DNA from: Flavobacterium branchiarum
Lineage (GTDB): Bacteria; Bacteroidota; Bacteroidia; Flavobacteriales; Flavobacteriaceae
NCBI RefSeq assembly: GCF_030409845.1
Contig: NZ_JAUFQQ010000005.1
Coordinates: forward strand, 1,054,001-1,118,000
Direction of reading: 5' to 3'
DNA length: 64,000 nt
A program made the position numbers and the translations under genes. The notes below the pieces were generated by a model, which worked only from the letters and a program-made list of their open reading frames with translations, had not been told where the DNA came from and searched no databases. This document shows, in pieces, positions 57,204 through 64,000 of the stretch (its first letter is position 1; every line of letters begins with the position of its first letter).

Positions 57204-57541
57204 ATGCGTTTAAAAAAGCTTTTTTCTTTTTCTTTCTTTACTTCTATTTTAATTGGAGGAACTGTCGATGGATAAATTTCTTTAGCAAGCATTTTTTCCG
57301 ATACTGTCGACTCCATTTTTAACTTCATCAATTCCGATCGTCTGTCCACAAACTCTGATCGTAATTCCTTAACATCATTATTCAATTTTGCAATTTCAAA
57401 AACCTTTTGTTCGTATCGTTGTGTATTTGCAATCATTATTATTGCCAGCAGGATTATAAAAACGATGAAACGCCAATTCTTCACAGCGTCATCATTGATA
57501 AGAAATCTTGCTTTTAATATGTCAAATACTCCGTTTTTCAT
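57194..57541 (-). CDS. ftsL: FtsL-like cell-division protein
   Basis: A 115-residue bitopic protein: a cytoplasmic start, one membrane segment (~23-40, WRFIVFIILLAIIMIAN), a periplasmic coiled-coil stretch (~45-85, heptad-like IAKLNNDVKELRSEFVDRRSELMKL in part) and a basic tail. Primary sequence is poorly conserved in FtsL, so the call depends on topology and on its position between rsmH and ftsI, where FtsL belongs in every dcw cluster. Confidence 0.85.
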   Translation of the reverse strand: MKNGVFDILKARFLINDDAVKNWRFIVFIILLAIIMIANTQRYEQKVFEIAKLNNDVKELRSEFVDRRSELMKLKMESTVSEKMLAKEIYPSTVPPIKIEVKKEKEKSFFKRIWQ

Positions 57542-57558
57542 TATACCTTATTATAGTA

Positions 57559-58467
57559 CTATATTTTTTCAGCAATTCTAAGCTTGGCACTTCTAGCCCT
57601 ATTGTTTATTTTAATCTCTGCATCATCAGGCACTATTAGCTTTCCGATGGTTTTAAATGGAACTGAAAAGTTTCCGAAAAAATCACGTTCTGGCTCCCCT
57701 TCGAACATTCCGTTTTTAATAAAACGCTTTACCAATCTATCTTCTAATGAGTGATATGAAATAACACTTAATCTACCACCTGGGTTTAATATCTCTAAAG
57801 ATTGTTCTATAAATTCTTTCAAAACATCCATCTCTTGATTCACCTCAATGCGAATTGCTTGATAAATCTGAGCCAATATTTTATTACGAACTCTTTCGGG
57901 TAAAAATTTTGCTAAAACTTCTTTTAACTCATCTGTAGTCTTGATAATCTTAATCTCTCTAGCCTCAACAATTGTTCTAGCCAAAACAGGTGCATTTTTC
58001 AATTCCCCGTAATCAAGAAAAACTCTGCGTAAATCTTGCTCATCGTACTCATTTACTACTCGATAGGCATTCAAATCATTCTTCTGACTCATTCGCATAT
58101 CTAGCTCAGCATCAAAACGAGTAGAAAACCCTCTTTCAGCAACATCAAATTGGTGTGATGACACACCTAAATCTGCTAAAATCCCGTCTACTCCTCTTAC
58201 ACCATGAAAACGCAAGAACCTTTTTATAAACCTAAAGTTTTCATTTATCAAAGTAAATCGCTCGTCTGGCAAAGCATTTGCCAAAGCATCTTCGTCTTGA
58301 TCAAAAGCAAATAATTTTCCGTTAGGCCCTAGCCTACTTAAAATCTCTTTTGAGTGTCCCCCACCACCAAACGTCACATCTACATAAATGCCGTCAGGCT
58401 TAATATTCAATCCATCTACCGTTGGATGAAGCAAAACTGGATTATGATATTCCATTGTCGTCGTCAT
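57559..58467 (-). CDS. rsmH: 16S rRNA (cytosine-1402-N4)-methyltransferase
   Basis: Methylates C1402 of 16S rRNA. The 302-residue protein has YHNPVLLHPTVDGL, the SAM loop YVDVTFGGGGHSKEIL near 28-43, FAFDQDEDA, ILADLGVSSHQFD and the C-terminal ISYHSLEDRLVKRF and RARSAKLRIAE. The start could be the ATG at 58467 or at 58455 (MEYHNPVLL); both overlap the end of mraZ, by 26 or 14 bases. Confidence 0.96.
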   Translation of the reverse strand: MTTTMEYHNPVLLHPTVDGLNIKPDGIYVDVTFGGGGHSKEILSRLGPNGKLFAFDQDEDALANALPDERFTLINENFRFIKRFLRFHGVRGVDGILADLGVSSHQFDVAERGFSTRFDAELDMRMSQKNDLNAYRVVNEYDEQDLRRVFLDYGELKNAPVLARTIVEAREIKIIKTTDELKEVLAKFLPERVRNKILAQIYQAIRIEVNQEMDVLKEFIEQSLEILNPGGRLSVISYHSLEDRLVKRFIKNGMFEGEPERDFFGNFSVPFKTIGKLIVPDDAEIKINNRARSAKLRIAEKI

Positions 58468-58915
58468 TTATATTTCCCATTACTTCTTCGGCTAAATCTG
58501 CAAAATCCATATCTTCGCCGCTAATTGATTTTTCGTATAACTCTTTATCCCATATTTCAACAATATTTACCGCAGATGAAAACACCACGTCTTTTGAAAT
58601 ACCAGAAAATGCCATTAGATCCTTCGGAATTAATAAACGTCCTAATGTATCAATTTCAACAATCTTAACTCCAGCGGTAAACCTTCTGATAAAATCATTG
58701 TTCTTTTTTACAAAACGATTCAGCTTATTAATTTTCTGCATCATCAAATCCCATTCTTCCATCGGATACAACTCCAAACAGGTCTGAAACACGGAACGCT
58801 TCAAAACAAATCCGTTTTGAAGTGAGGTAGCCAACTGCTTTTTTAAGGGCGCAGGCATTAATAGCCTCCCTTTAGCATCGACTTTGCACTCATATGTTCC
58901 TACAATTGTGTTCAA
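58442..58915 (-). CDS. mraZ: Transcriptional regulator MraZ, first gene of the dcw cluster
   Basis: A 157-residue AbrB-fold DNA-binding protein that controls the dcw operon in other bacteria. Its two SpoVT/AbrB modules carry the DxxxR motifs DAKGR (~15) and DTLGR (~92) in YECKVDAKGRLLMPAPLKK and IVEIDTLGRLLIPKDL. It has a -7 box directly upstream, so the whole minus-strand cluster down to ftsZ probably starts here. MraZ usually binds short GTGGG-type repeats; I could not identify convincing copies in the upstream region. Confidence 0.95.
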   Translation of the reverse strand: MNTIVGTYECKVDAKGRLLMPAPLKKQLATSLQNGFVLKRSVFQTCLELYPMEEWDLMMQKINKLNRFVKKNNDFIRRFTAGVKIVEIDTLGRLLIPKDLMAFSGISKDVVFSSAVNIVEIWDKELYEKSISGEDMDFADLAEEVMGNINDDDNGIS

Positions 58916-58940
58916 AAAATAGCATGGTTATGTTATACAG

Positions 58941-58948
58941 CAAAAATA
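58941..58948 (-). promoter_or_regulatory. -7 box of the dcw operon
   Basis: CAAAAATA on the plus strand is TATTTTTG on the minus strand (TAnnTTTG), 25 bases before the mraZ ATG. Confidence 0.5.
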
Positions 58949-59256
58949 TAAAAAATATTACCACAATTTACCACTAAATACCACTTTGTTGATAAGTTTA
59001 ACCACTTTTACCCAAAAACTCTTAAATTACGCACTGTCAAATTGTTAGCTATTTCAAAAATTAGCTGTAAGAATGATTCTACATAATAAAAAATGAGGTC
59101 AACTTGTAAAAAAATGGAGTTGTTTTTTGGCAATTTTTATGATAAAAAGGAAAAAAAATAAAACATCTAGCAACTGATTTTTAGCCATTTATTTCATCTA
59201 CTAAAATTATCTAGTTAAAAATTGTTTTCAGGAATCCATATTTATGTATTAAACCC
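58949..59256. other. Divergent intergenic region between mraZ and the hydrolase gene
   Basis: About 300 very AT-rich bases with no ORF. On the mraZ side it contains ACCACAATTTACCACTAAATACCACTT, three ACCAC repeats spaced 10-11 bases apart (about 58960-58985), and further ACCACTTTTACCC near 59000; in complement these read GTGGT, close to the GTGGG boxes bound by MraZ elsewhere. Written here in parts: ACCACAATTT, ACCACTAAAT, ACCACTTTGT. Confidence 0.5.
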
Positions 59257-59264
59257 TATATTTG
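59257..59264 (+). promoter_or_regulatory. -7 box of the hydrolase-engB operon
   Basis: TATATTTG, exact TAnnTTTG, 27 bases before the ATG at 59292. Confidence 0.6.
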
Positions 59265-59291
59265 TCCAAATTGAAATCGGTATTTAGTTAG

Positions 59292-60056
59292 ATGGATAAA
59301 CATTACAAAAAAGAAGGCAGATATAGCTATTATGAAGCTGGAGAAGGAACACCTATTGTTATATTACATGGCCTCATGGGAGGACTTAGTAACTTCGATG
59401 CCGTAGCCGAATATTTTTCAAATAGAGGGTACAAAATAGTAATCCCCGATTTACCGATATACACACAAAGCATTTTAAAAACTAATGTAAAAAGTTTTGC
59501 CAAATACGTTAAAGATTTTATCACATTCAAAGGATTTGATAAAGTTATCCTACTAGGTAATTCATTAGGTGGTCATATTGCCCTATATCACACAAAATTA
59601 TACCCAGAAAAGGTAATTGGACTTGTAATAACAGGAAGTTCTGGACTTTACGAAAGCGCAATGGGCGATAGTTATCCTAAAAGAGGAGATTACGAATACA
59701 TAAGAAGAAAAGCCGAAGATGTATTTTACGACCCAAAGATTGCTACTCCCGAGCTTATTGACGAAGTTTATGCATCTGTAAATGATCGCATAAAATTAAT
59801 AAAAACGCTTACTATTGCAAAAAGTGCCATTCGTCACAACATGGCAAAAGACTTACCTAAAATGCAAGTTGAAACTTGTATCATCTGGGGTAAAAATGAT
59901 AAAGTAACTCCTCCGGACGTAGCCGAAGAGTTTAACAAATTACTTCCAAACTCTTCTTTATATTGGATTGACAAATGTGGACATGCTGCCATGATGGAAC
60001 ATCCAGAAGAGTTTAATCAAATTCTTGAAGAATGGTTAAAAAAAACCAATTTATAA
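59292..60056 (+). CDS. Alpha/beta-fold hydrolase
   Basis: A 254-residue cytosolic hydrolase with the full triad context: oxyanion loop ILHGLMGGLSNFD, nucleophile elbow LLGNSLGGHIAL (Ser ~98), acidic residue in IIWGKNDKVTPP and histidine in CGHAAMMEHPEEF. No signal peptide. The substrate is not evident; the family includes esterases, lipases and C-C hydrolases. It lies 43 bases before engB with a promoter of its own, so both are probably co-transcribed. Confidence 0.9.
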   Translation: MDKHYKKEGRYSYYEAGEGTPIVILHGLMGGLSNFDAVAEYFSNRGYKIVIPDLPIYTQSILKTNVKSFAKYVKDFITFKGFDKVILLGNSLGGHIALYHTKLYPEKVIGLVITGSSGLYESAMGDSYPKRGDYEYIRRKAEDVFYDPKIATPELIDEVYASVNDRIKLIKTLTIAKSAIRHNMAKDLPKMQVETCIIWGKNDKVTPPDVAEEFNKLLPNSSLYWIDKCGHAAMMEHPEEFNQILEEWLKKTNL

Positions 60057-60099
60057 TAAACACTTTCGAATTTGAGGAGGTTTTAGAAATAGTATAGAT

Positions 60100-60720
60100 A
60101 TGAAAATAAACACCGCCGAATTTATAATCAGTAATTCAGATGTTAGCAAATGTCCTAAGGACTTCTTGCCTGAATATGCTTTTATAGGAAGATCAAACGT
60201 AGGAAAATCTTCTTTGATCAACATGTTGACCAATAATAAAAACTTAGCAAAAACTTCTGGTCGCCCAGGAAAAACACAATTGATAAATCACTTTTTGATT
60301 AACAACAATTGGTTCCTTGTCGATTTACCAGGATATGGCTATGCGAAAGTTTCTAAAAAAACAAAATCTGTTTTCCAACAGTTCATTACCGATTACTTCG
60401 AAACTCGCGAACAATTAGTTTGCGCTTTTGTACTAATCGATATTCGCCATGAAGCCCAAACCATCGATATTGAATTTATGTCATATATGGGAGAAAGCGA
60501 AATTCCATTTTGTATCATTTTTACCAAAGCTGATAAAATCAGTAAAACAAAAATTGATTCTCATATTGCAGCTTACAAAAAGAAAATGTTTGCTAATAAC
60601 TGGGCCGAAATGCCACATTATTTTGTAACATCTGCAACAGAGTCTACTGGTAAGGATGATGTTTTAAACTACATTGACGAAGTAAACCAAGAGGTATTCA
60701 AAAACAATAGTCAGTTTTAA
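60100..60720 (+). CDS. engB: Ribosome-biogenesis GTPase EngB (YihA/YsxC)
   Basis: A 206-residue GTPase required for assembly of the large ribosomal subunit. G motifs are complete: G1 GRSNVGKSSL at about 32-41, G2 GRPGKTQ, G3 DLPGYGYAKV, G4 TKADK and G5-like TSATESTG. The size and single G domain fit EngB. A strong hairpin terminator follows. Confidence 0.96.
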   Translation: MKINTAEFIISNSDVSKCPKDFLPEYAFIGRSNVGKSSLINMLTNNKNLAKTSGRPGKTQLINHFLINNNWFLVDLPGYGYAKVSKKTKSVFQQFITDYFETREQLVCAFVLIDIRHEAQTIDIEFMSYMGESEIPFCIIFTKADKISKTKIDSHIAAYKKKMFANNWAEMPHYFVTSATESTGKDDVLNYIDEVNQEVFKNNSQF

Positions 60721-60740
60721 AAATAACCTTTTCAAATAAA

Positions 60741-60785
60741 ACAGAAAATCCCAAAACTTTATCAGTTTTGGGATTTTCTGTTTTG
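60741..60785 (+). terminator. Terminator after engB
   Basis: Perfect 17-bp stem ACAGAAAATCCCAAAAC / GTTTTGGGATTTTCTGT with a 7-base loop, followed by TTTG. Its CCCAAAAC core recurs in the terminator at 61471-61502. Confidence 0.88.
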
Positions 60786-60814
60786 TAGCTAAAATCTTTT
60801 AAAAAAAATTAAAC

Positions 60815-60822
60815 TACATTTG
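60815..60822 (+). promoter_or_regulatory. -7 box of the small lipoprotein gene
   Basis: TACATTTG, exact TAnnTTTG, ends 19 bases before the ATG at 60842. Confidence 0.55.
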
Positions 60823-60841
60823 ACATCAATCAATAAATAGT

Positions 60842-61468
60842 ATGAAAAGTTTAAAATCTATACCACTCCTCTTTCTCTTTATTATTTCATCATGTCAATC
60901 ATCATCTTATGTAACTATGCCTGGGCCAAAAACCGGCGTTGATTTTACATCTGGAAAATGGCTTCTAAACGAATTGGACTGTCCTAAAAATTCTAGAGAC
61001 AAATTGACTTCTGAATCTTTAGATTTTTTTAAAAAAAACTTAGATGAACGAATATCTTACATCAACGATGTAAACGGATTACTGATCACTAGAAAGATTC
61101 ATTTAGACCCCAACAAAACAAAATTAAAAGAGCTTAAAGACGGAACTGGTTTTGATTACTTTATTAATATTGTTTCTACAAAAAACAAAAGCGATTTATC
61201 ATCAGTCGAATTATATCAAAACTTAAGTGATTTAGGCAAGAACGAAAGTGCTGTAATTCTAGAAATATACGACTTAAACTTACAGCAAATTATTTTCTCC
61301 CAAAAAGTAATAGGCACCACTCATAAGGAGAATACTAAATCTATGTGGGAAACAAAAAAATCAGATAAGCTTATAGATAATATCACATTCTATAAAACCT
61401 CAGACAAATTAATGTCCGGAGCCTTAAAACGAATATTTAGAAATCTAAACAAAGCATCAGTTAAATAA
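60842..61468 (+). CDS. Hypothetical lipoprotein
   Basis: I do not recognise a family. The 208-residue product has a signal peptide with lipobox (FIISSC, Cys18) followed by a serine-rich linker, so it is probably membrane anchored outside the cytoplasm. The body begins GVDFTSGKWLLNELDCP and contains AVILEIYDLNLQQIIFSQKVIG, a beta-strand-rich pattern, and ends in basic helices. It has its own promoter and shares a bidirectional terminator with gldC. Confidence 0.75.
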   Translation: MKSLKSIPLLFLFIISSCQSSSYVTMPGPKTGVDFTSGKWLLNELDCPKNSRDKLTSESLDFFKKNLDERISYINDVNGLLITRKIHLDPNKTKLKELKDGTGFDYFINIVSTKNKSDLSSVELYQNLSDLGKNESAVILEIYDLNLQQIIFSQKVIGTTHKENTKSMWETKKSDKLIDNITFYKTSDKLMSGALKRIFRNLNKASVK

Positions 61469-61470
61469 AA

Positions 61471-61502
61471 AAAAATCCCAAAACTATTGTTTTGGGATTT
61501 TT
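61471..61502. terminator. Bidirectional terminator between the lipoprotein gene and gldC
   Basis: Perfect 14-bp stem AAAAATCCCAAAAC / GTTTTGGGATTTTT with a 4-base loop and A/T tracts on both sides, between convergent genes. Confidence 0.88.
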
Positions 61503-61518
61503 CATTTGTTTTCAATTA

Positions 61519-61857
61519 TTACTTCTTCAACTCTAATTTCTCCGCAAAATAATCGCAAAAATCTTTCATTGTATCCGACATTTTTTCGTCATCTGTTGCA
61601 CGTTTAAATGTATCAGCCATTGCTACTAAAGTTTGATGAAAGAAGATCTTCATTTCATCTACAGGCATATCTTTCGTCCATAAATCAATACGCATCGTTT
61701 CCTGTGCTTTACTATCCCAGATAGAAAGCATAATTGCTTTAGCATCTTGAGCCTCAACACCACCATCTTTTGCAGACCATTGTAATTTTTCTGGAACTTT
61801 ATTCTCGTCTAATTCTATAAGAAATTTAATTTCTGATGTTTGTTTATTATCTGACAT
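61519..61857 (-). CDS. gldC: Gliding motility protein GldC
   Basis: A 112-residue soluble protein linked to gliding motility and the type IX secretion gene set of Flavobacterium. The sequence EIKFLIELDENKVPEKLQWSA, continuing to AIMLSIWDSKAQETMRIDLWTKDM, and the C-terminal FCDYFAEKLELKK fit GldC as I know it. Its start codon shares one base with the gldB stop, so the two are translationally coupled. GldC aids gliding but is not strictly needed in F. johnsoniae; its molecular role is unknown. Confidence 0.92.
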   Translation of the reverse strand: MSDNKQTSEIKFLIELDENKVPEKLQWSAKDGGVEAQDAKAIMLSIWDSKAQETMRIDLWTKDMPVDEMKIFFHQTLVAMADTFKRATDDEKMSDTMKDFCDYFAEKLELKK

Positions 61858-62813
61858 TACTTTTTAGGTTTATATTTTGACTTTTCAAAAATTTCTTTTG
61901 CGCTGGTTTTTAATAATTGTTCAATCGGTACATCATTGTTTTTCATATAAGAACGTACAATTTGCCACCCAATCCAGGTTCCAACGCGTCCTGGAGATTC
62001 GTTATCTATTTCGAGATAAAACTTAGAAAATGGGGCCGTATTTATAAAACGTGTAGTAAGCTTTTGCTCGTCGCTATACAACATCTCTTTTTCTATAAAA
62101 TAACGCCACATATACCCTTCGTTCTCCTCGCACCATTTTATTTGCCCTGGTGTATATCCTATTTTATCCGCATCGGTATAATTTGGCAAAAGCAAATCTT
62201 TTAAATACAATTGCTTCCCATAATATACCATTTTACTTATCAGACTATTGTCGGCAGTTGGTGCAATTTTCTTTAAAGAAAAACTAGAAACTACATCCGG
62301 CATAATTTGTTTCTCTTCAAAATTCTCCTTAATATAATTAGGAAATTGATAAAACTTATGCTCTTTTCCCAAATATAACTCAAGCGCAACAATAACCAAG
62401 CTATCTGCATAAATCACCTTATTATTATAATCCATTTCAGATATTATAGTAATTACTTTTGGTGTTTTTGTTTTAGGAAAATAATATTCTATATGCTGAA
62501 ATAAAGTATTAAACTCTTTACGAACTGGTTCGAAGTCGCCATATTTTTTTTGAACCTCTGCATACAATTCTCTCCAAAGTGGATTTTGCATTTTCTCTAA
62601 CCAAACCGAGTCATCATTTCCTTCTGGAAAGAAAAAAGGAAATTCTTTTTTCACATTAGCCAAATCTTTTGGCTGCGCTTCAAAAAAAACTTTATCAAAA
62701 CGTTCCACTTTAATATCAACAGGAATTTCTTCTACAGCTTTTTCAATTTTACTCTTTTTATCACAGGACAAAAAAAAGAGAGATAGAGCTATCGCAAACC
62801 GATATATTTTCAT
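61857..62813 (-). CDS. gldB: Gliding motility lipoprotein GldB
   Basis: A 318-residue lipoprotein (lipobox FFLSC, Cys17) needed for gliding in Flavobacterium. Recognisable parts are IKVERFDKVFFEAQPKDL near residue 35, IISEMDYNNKVIYADSLVIVALELYLG and the C-terminal PGRVGTWIGWQIVRSYMKNN. The conserved His/Asp-free WIGWQIVRSYM segment is typical of GldB and related DUF2268-like proteins. It forms an operon with gldC, with a possible promoter at 62877-62884. Confidence 0.93.
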   Translation of the reverse strand: MKIYRFAIALSLFFLSCDKKSKIEKAVEEIPVDIKVERFDKVFFEAQPKDLANVKKEFPFFFPEGNDDSVWLEKMQNPLWRELYAEVQKKYGDFEPVRKEFNTLFQHIEYYFPKTKTPKVITIISEMDYNNKVIYADSLVIVALELYLGKEHKFYQFPNYIKENFEEKQIMPDVVSSFSLKKIAPTADNSLISKMVYYGKQLYLKDLLLPNYTDADKIGYTPGQIKWCEENEGYMWRYFIEKEMLYSDEQKLTTRFINTAPFSKFYLEIDNESPGRVGTWIGWQIVRSYMKNNDVPIEQLLKTSAKEIFEKSKYKPKK

Positions 62814-62876
62814 TTTATTTTAATTAAGTTTGTGTTGCAAATTCTATTAAGTAAGTACTACTTAAATATAATTGTG

Positions 62877-62884
62877 CAAATATA
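62877..62884 (-). promoter_or_regulatory. Possible -7 box of the gldBC operon
   Basis: CAAATATA on the plus strand reads TATATTTG on the minus strand, 63 bases before the gldB ATG; the longer leader makes this less certain than the others. Confidence 0.4.
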
Positions 62885-62913
62885 CATTCCTGTATTTTAA
62901 AACTTAAACTATT

Positions 62914-63720
62914 ATGGCTAAAAAAAGCACTATTCAAACAGAAAAAGTAAATACCTACATTGTAGAGTGGTTAAAAGATTATGCAACCAGTGCTAAAGTG
63001 AATGGTTTTATTATTGGAATTTCTGGTGGTGTCGACTCAGCTGTAACCTCAACATTATGTGCTCAAACAGGATTTAAAGTTTTGTGTGTAGAAATGCCAA
63101 TTCACCAAGCTCCAAATCAAGTTTCTAGAGGAAGAGAACACATTGAGCAATTAAAAAAGCGTTTCCCAAATGTTTCAGATATCAAAACTGACTTGACAAA
63201 TACATTTGAAGCTTTTAAAGCGGCAACCCCAAGTGATGCTGATGTTGCTAAAGTTAACTTATCATTAGCCAACACACGCGCACGTTTACGCATGACTAGT
63301 TTATATTATCTAGCAGGTATTCATGGATTATTGGTTGCTGGAACGGGGAACAAAGTGGAAGATTTTGGAGTAGGTTTTTACACAAAATACGGAGATGGCG
63401 GCGTAGATTTGAGTCCAATTGCCGATTTAATGAAGTCAGATGTGTATGCTTTAGGCGAATATCTTAAAATTCCGGGCTCAATTTTAACAGCTGCACCTAC
63501 CGATGGGTTATTTGGAGATGATAGAACAGATGAAGATCAATTGGGTGCTAGCTACGATGAATTAGAATGGGCAATGTTAGCCGATGAACTAGGAAAATCA
63601 GCTACTGACTTCACAGGAAGAGAAAAAATTGTTTTCGAAATTTACAAGAAACTGAACACAGCTAACCAGCACAAAATGAACCCTATACCCGTGTGTACTT
63701 TACCTGAAAAGTTAAAATAA
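62914..63720 (+). CDS. nadE: NAD(+) synthase, ammonia-dependent type
   Basis: Catalyses the last step of NAD synthesis, amidation of nicotinic acid adenine dinucleotide. The 268-residue protein has the ATP-pyrophosphatase loop GISGGVDSAVTSTLCA at about 38-53, LANTRARLRMTSLYYLA, GTGNKVEDFGVGFYTKYGDGGVDLSPIADL and the C-terminal PTDGLFGDDRTDEDQLG. It lacks the N-terminal glutaminase domain, so it should use free ammonia. It is divergent from gldB. Confidence 0.96.
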   Translation: MAKKSTIQTEKVNTYIVEWLKDYATSAKVNGFIIGISGGVDSAVTSTLCAQTGFKVLCVEMPIHQAPNQVSRGREHIEQLKKRFPNVSDIKTDLTNTFEAFKAATPSDADVAKVNLSLANTRARLRMTSLYYLAGIHGLLVAGTGNKVEDFGVGFYTKYGDGGVDLSPIADLMKSDVYALGEYLKIPGSILTAAPTDGLFGDDRTDEDQLGASYDELEWAMLADELGKSATDFTGREKIVFEIYKKLNTANQHKMNPIPVCTLPEKLK

Positions 63721-63812
63721 TCATTTTTATTTTGATTTACAATAAATTACAGAATTTATTTATTAATTTTACATTTCCAAAAAAAATGAACAATTCTTAA
63801 AAAGGTAAAACT

Positions 63813-64000
63813 ATGATTAAAGTATGTTTAGCAGACAACCACCCTGTGACGCACTTTGGCGTTAAGTCGTATTTTAAAGACCATGATGACATTTCAATCG
63901 TTGCAAATGTAGGTAACTTTACGATGGTAAAAGATATTCTTCAAACTAAAGACATAGATATTCTTATTCTAGATCTAGAATTAGAAGGTCTTGCTAGTAT
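63813..64000 (+). CDS. Response regulator, N-terminal part only (cut by window end)
   Basis: The first 62 codons encode the start of a receiver domain, MIKVCLADNHPVTHFGVKSYF, with the acidic site ADNH and the probable phospho-acceptor in DILILDLELEG. The short form and the NHPVTHFGV pattern fit the LuxR/NarL (FixJ) class, whose C-terminal helix-turn-helix would lie outside the window. No partner kinase is seen here. Confidence 0.8.
   Translation, partial: MIKVCLADNHPVTHFGVKSYFKDHDDISIVANVGNFTMVKDILQTKDIDILILDLELEGLAS

Noticed and set aside
58422..58787. Plus-strand ORF of 121 codons opposite mraZ/rsmH
   Set aside because: It is the antisense shadow of mraZ, with no start signals or recognisable product.
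42111..58915. Missing murF as a sign of a broken dcw cluster
   Set aside because: Bacteroidota normally keep murF elsewhere; all other genes are intact and in the usual order.
60073..60081. GAGGAGG as the Shine-Dalgarno of engB
   Set aside because: It lies about 20 bases before the ATG, too far for a ribosome binding site; Bacteroidota rarely depend on one.

Overview
The window looks like a piece of a Flavobacterium chromosome (Bacteroidota). The DNA is AT-rich. Promoters carry the Bacteroidota -7 box TAnnTTTG instead of a classical -10. The primary sigma factor is the short 287-residue form, there is a SusC/SusD pair, and the gliding genes gldB and gldC sit near the right end. No virus, plasmid, CRISPR array or insertion sequence was recognised.

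Layout. 1-2250: rpoD, flanked by two copies of a ~120-bp intergenic repeat, then rpe. 2263-8841: an AraC regulator divergent from a drug-type MFS exporter, an outer-membrane DUF4421-like protein, and a two-component system followed by two secreted PepSY-like proteins; the two-component and PepSY operons share a tandem TTCC element. 8910-40572: a large sugar locus built around a divergent centre, a DeoR regulator at 24.7-25.5 kb. The left arm, on the minus strand, reads nagB-PIG-L fusion, FAD/Fe-S 2-hydroxyacid dehydrogenase, esterase, phosphoesterase/PQQ propeller, GHL10, GH20, AmiE-like serine hydrolase, NamZ. The right arm, on the plus strand, reads SusC, SusD, a second NamZ, MurQ, a sodium symporter, a NagZ-AmiE-like fusion, AnmK and a NagX-like membrane protein. 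41064-42053: a small ORF plus GNAT pair (toxin-antitoxin candidate) beside tRNA-Arg(TCG). 42111-58915: yqeY and the full minus-strand dcw cluster mraZ-rsmH-ftsL-ftsI-murE-mraY-murD-(four-helix protein)-ftsW-murG-murC-ftsQ-ftsA-ftsZ, with murF absent as usual in this phylum. 59292-64000: hydrolase-engB, a small lipoprotein, gldBC, nadE and the start of a response regulator.

How the genes work together. The 8.9-40.6 kb locus is best read as a peptidoglycan (MurNAc/GlcNAc) salvage or scavenging locus. Periplasmic NagZ, AmiE-like, NamZ and GH20 enzymes would strip peptides and release GlcNAc and MurNAc from fragments imported by SusCD; the symporter would take the sugars across the inner membrane; MurQ would split MurNAc-6-P into GlcNAc-6-P and D-lactate; the NagB-PIG-L fusion could deacetylate and deaminate GlcNAc-6-P; and the FAD/Fe-S dehydrogenase could burn the D-lactate. 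Both arms carry the same 10-bp operator repeats next to the DeoR gene. A MurNAc kinase and a classical nagA are not in the window. The dcw cluster, whose MurE signature suggests meso-DAP, makes the polymer whose fragments this locus would recycle.

Intergenic DNA is rich in repeats: four 131-bp units at 10.07-10.58 kb, an ~85-bp array with captured gene-leader fragments at 15.95-16.75 kb, a 138-bp inverted-repeat element at 37.85 kb, and several perfect hairpin terminators.
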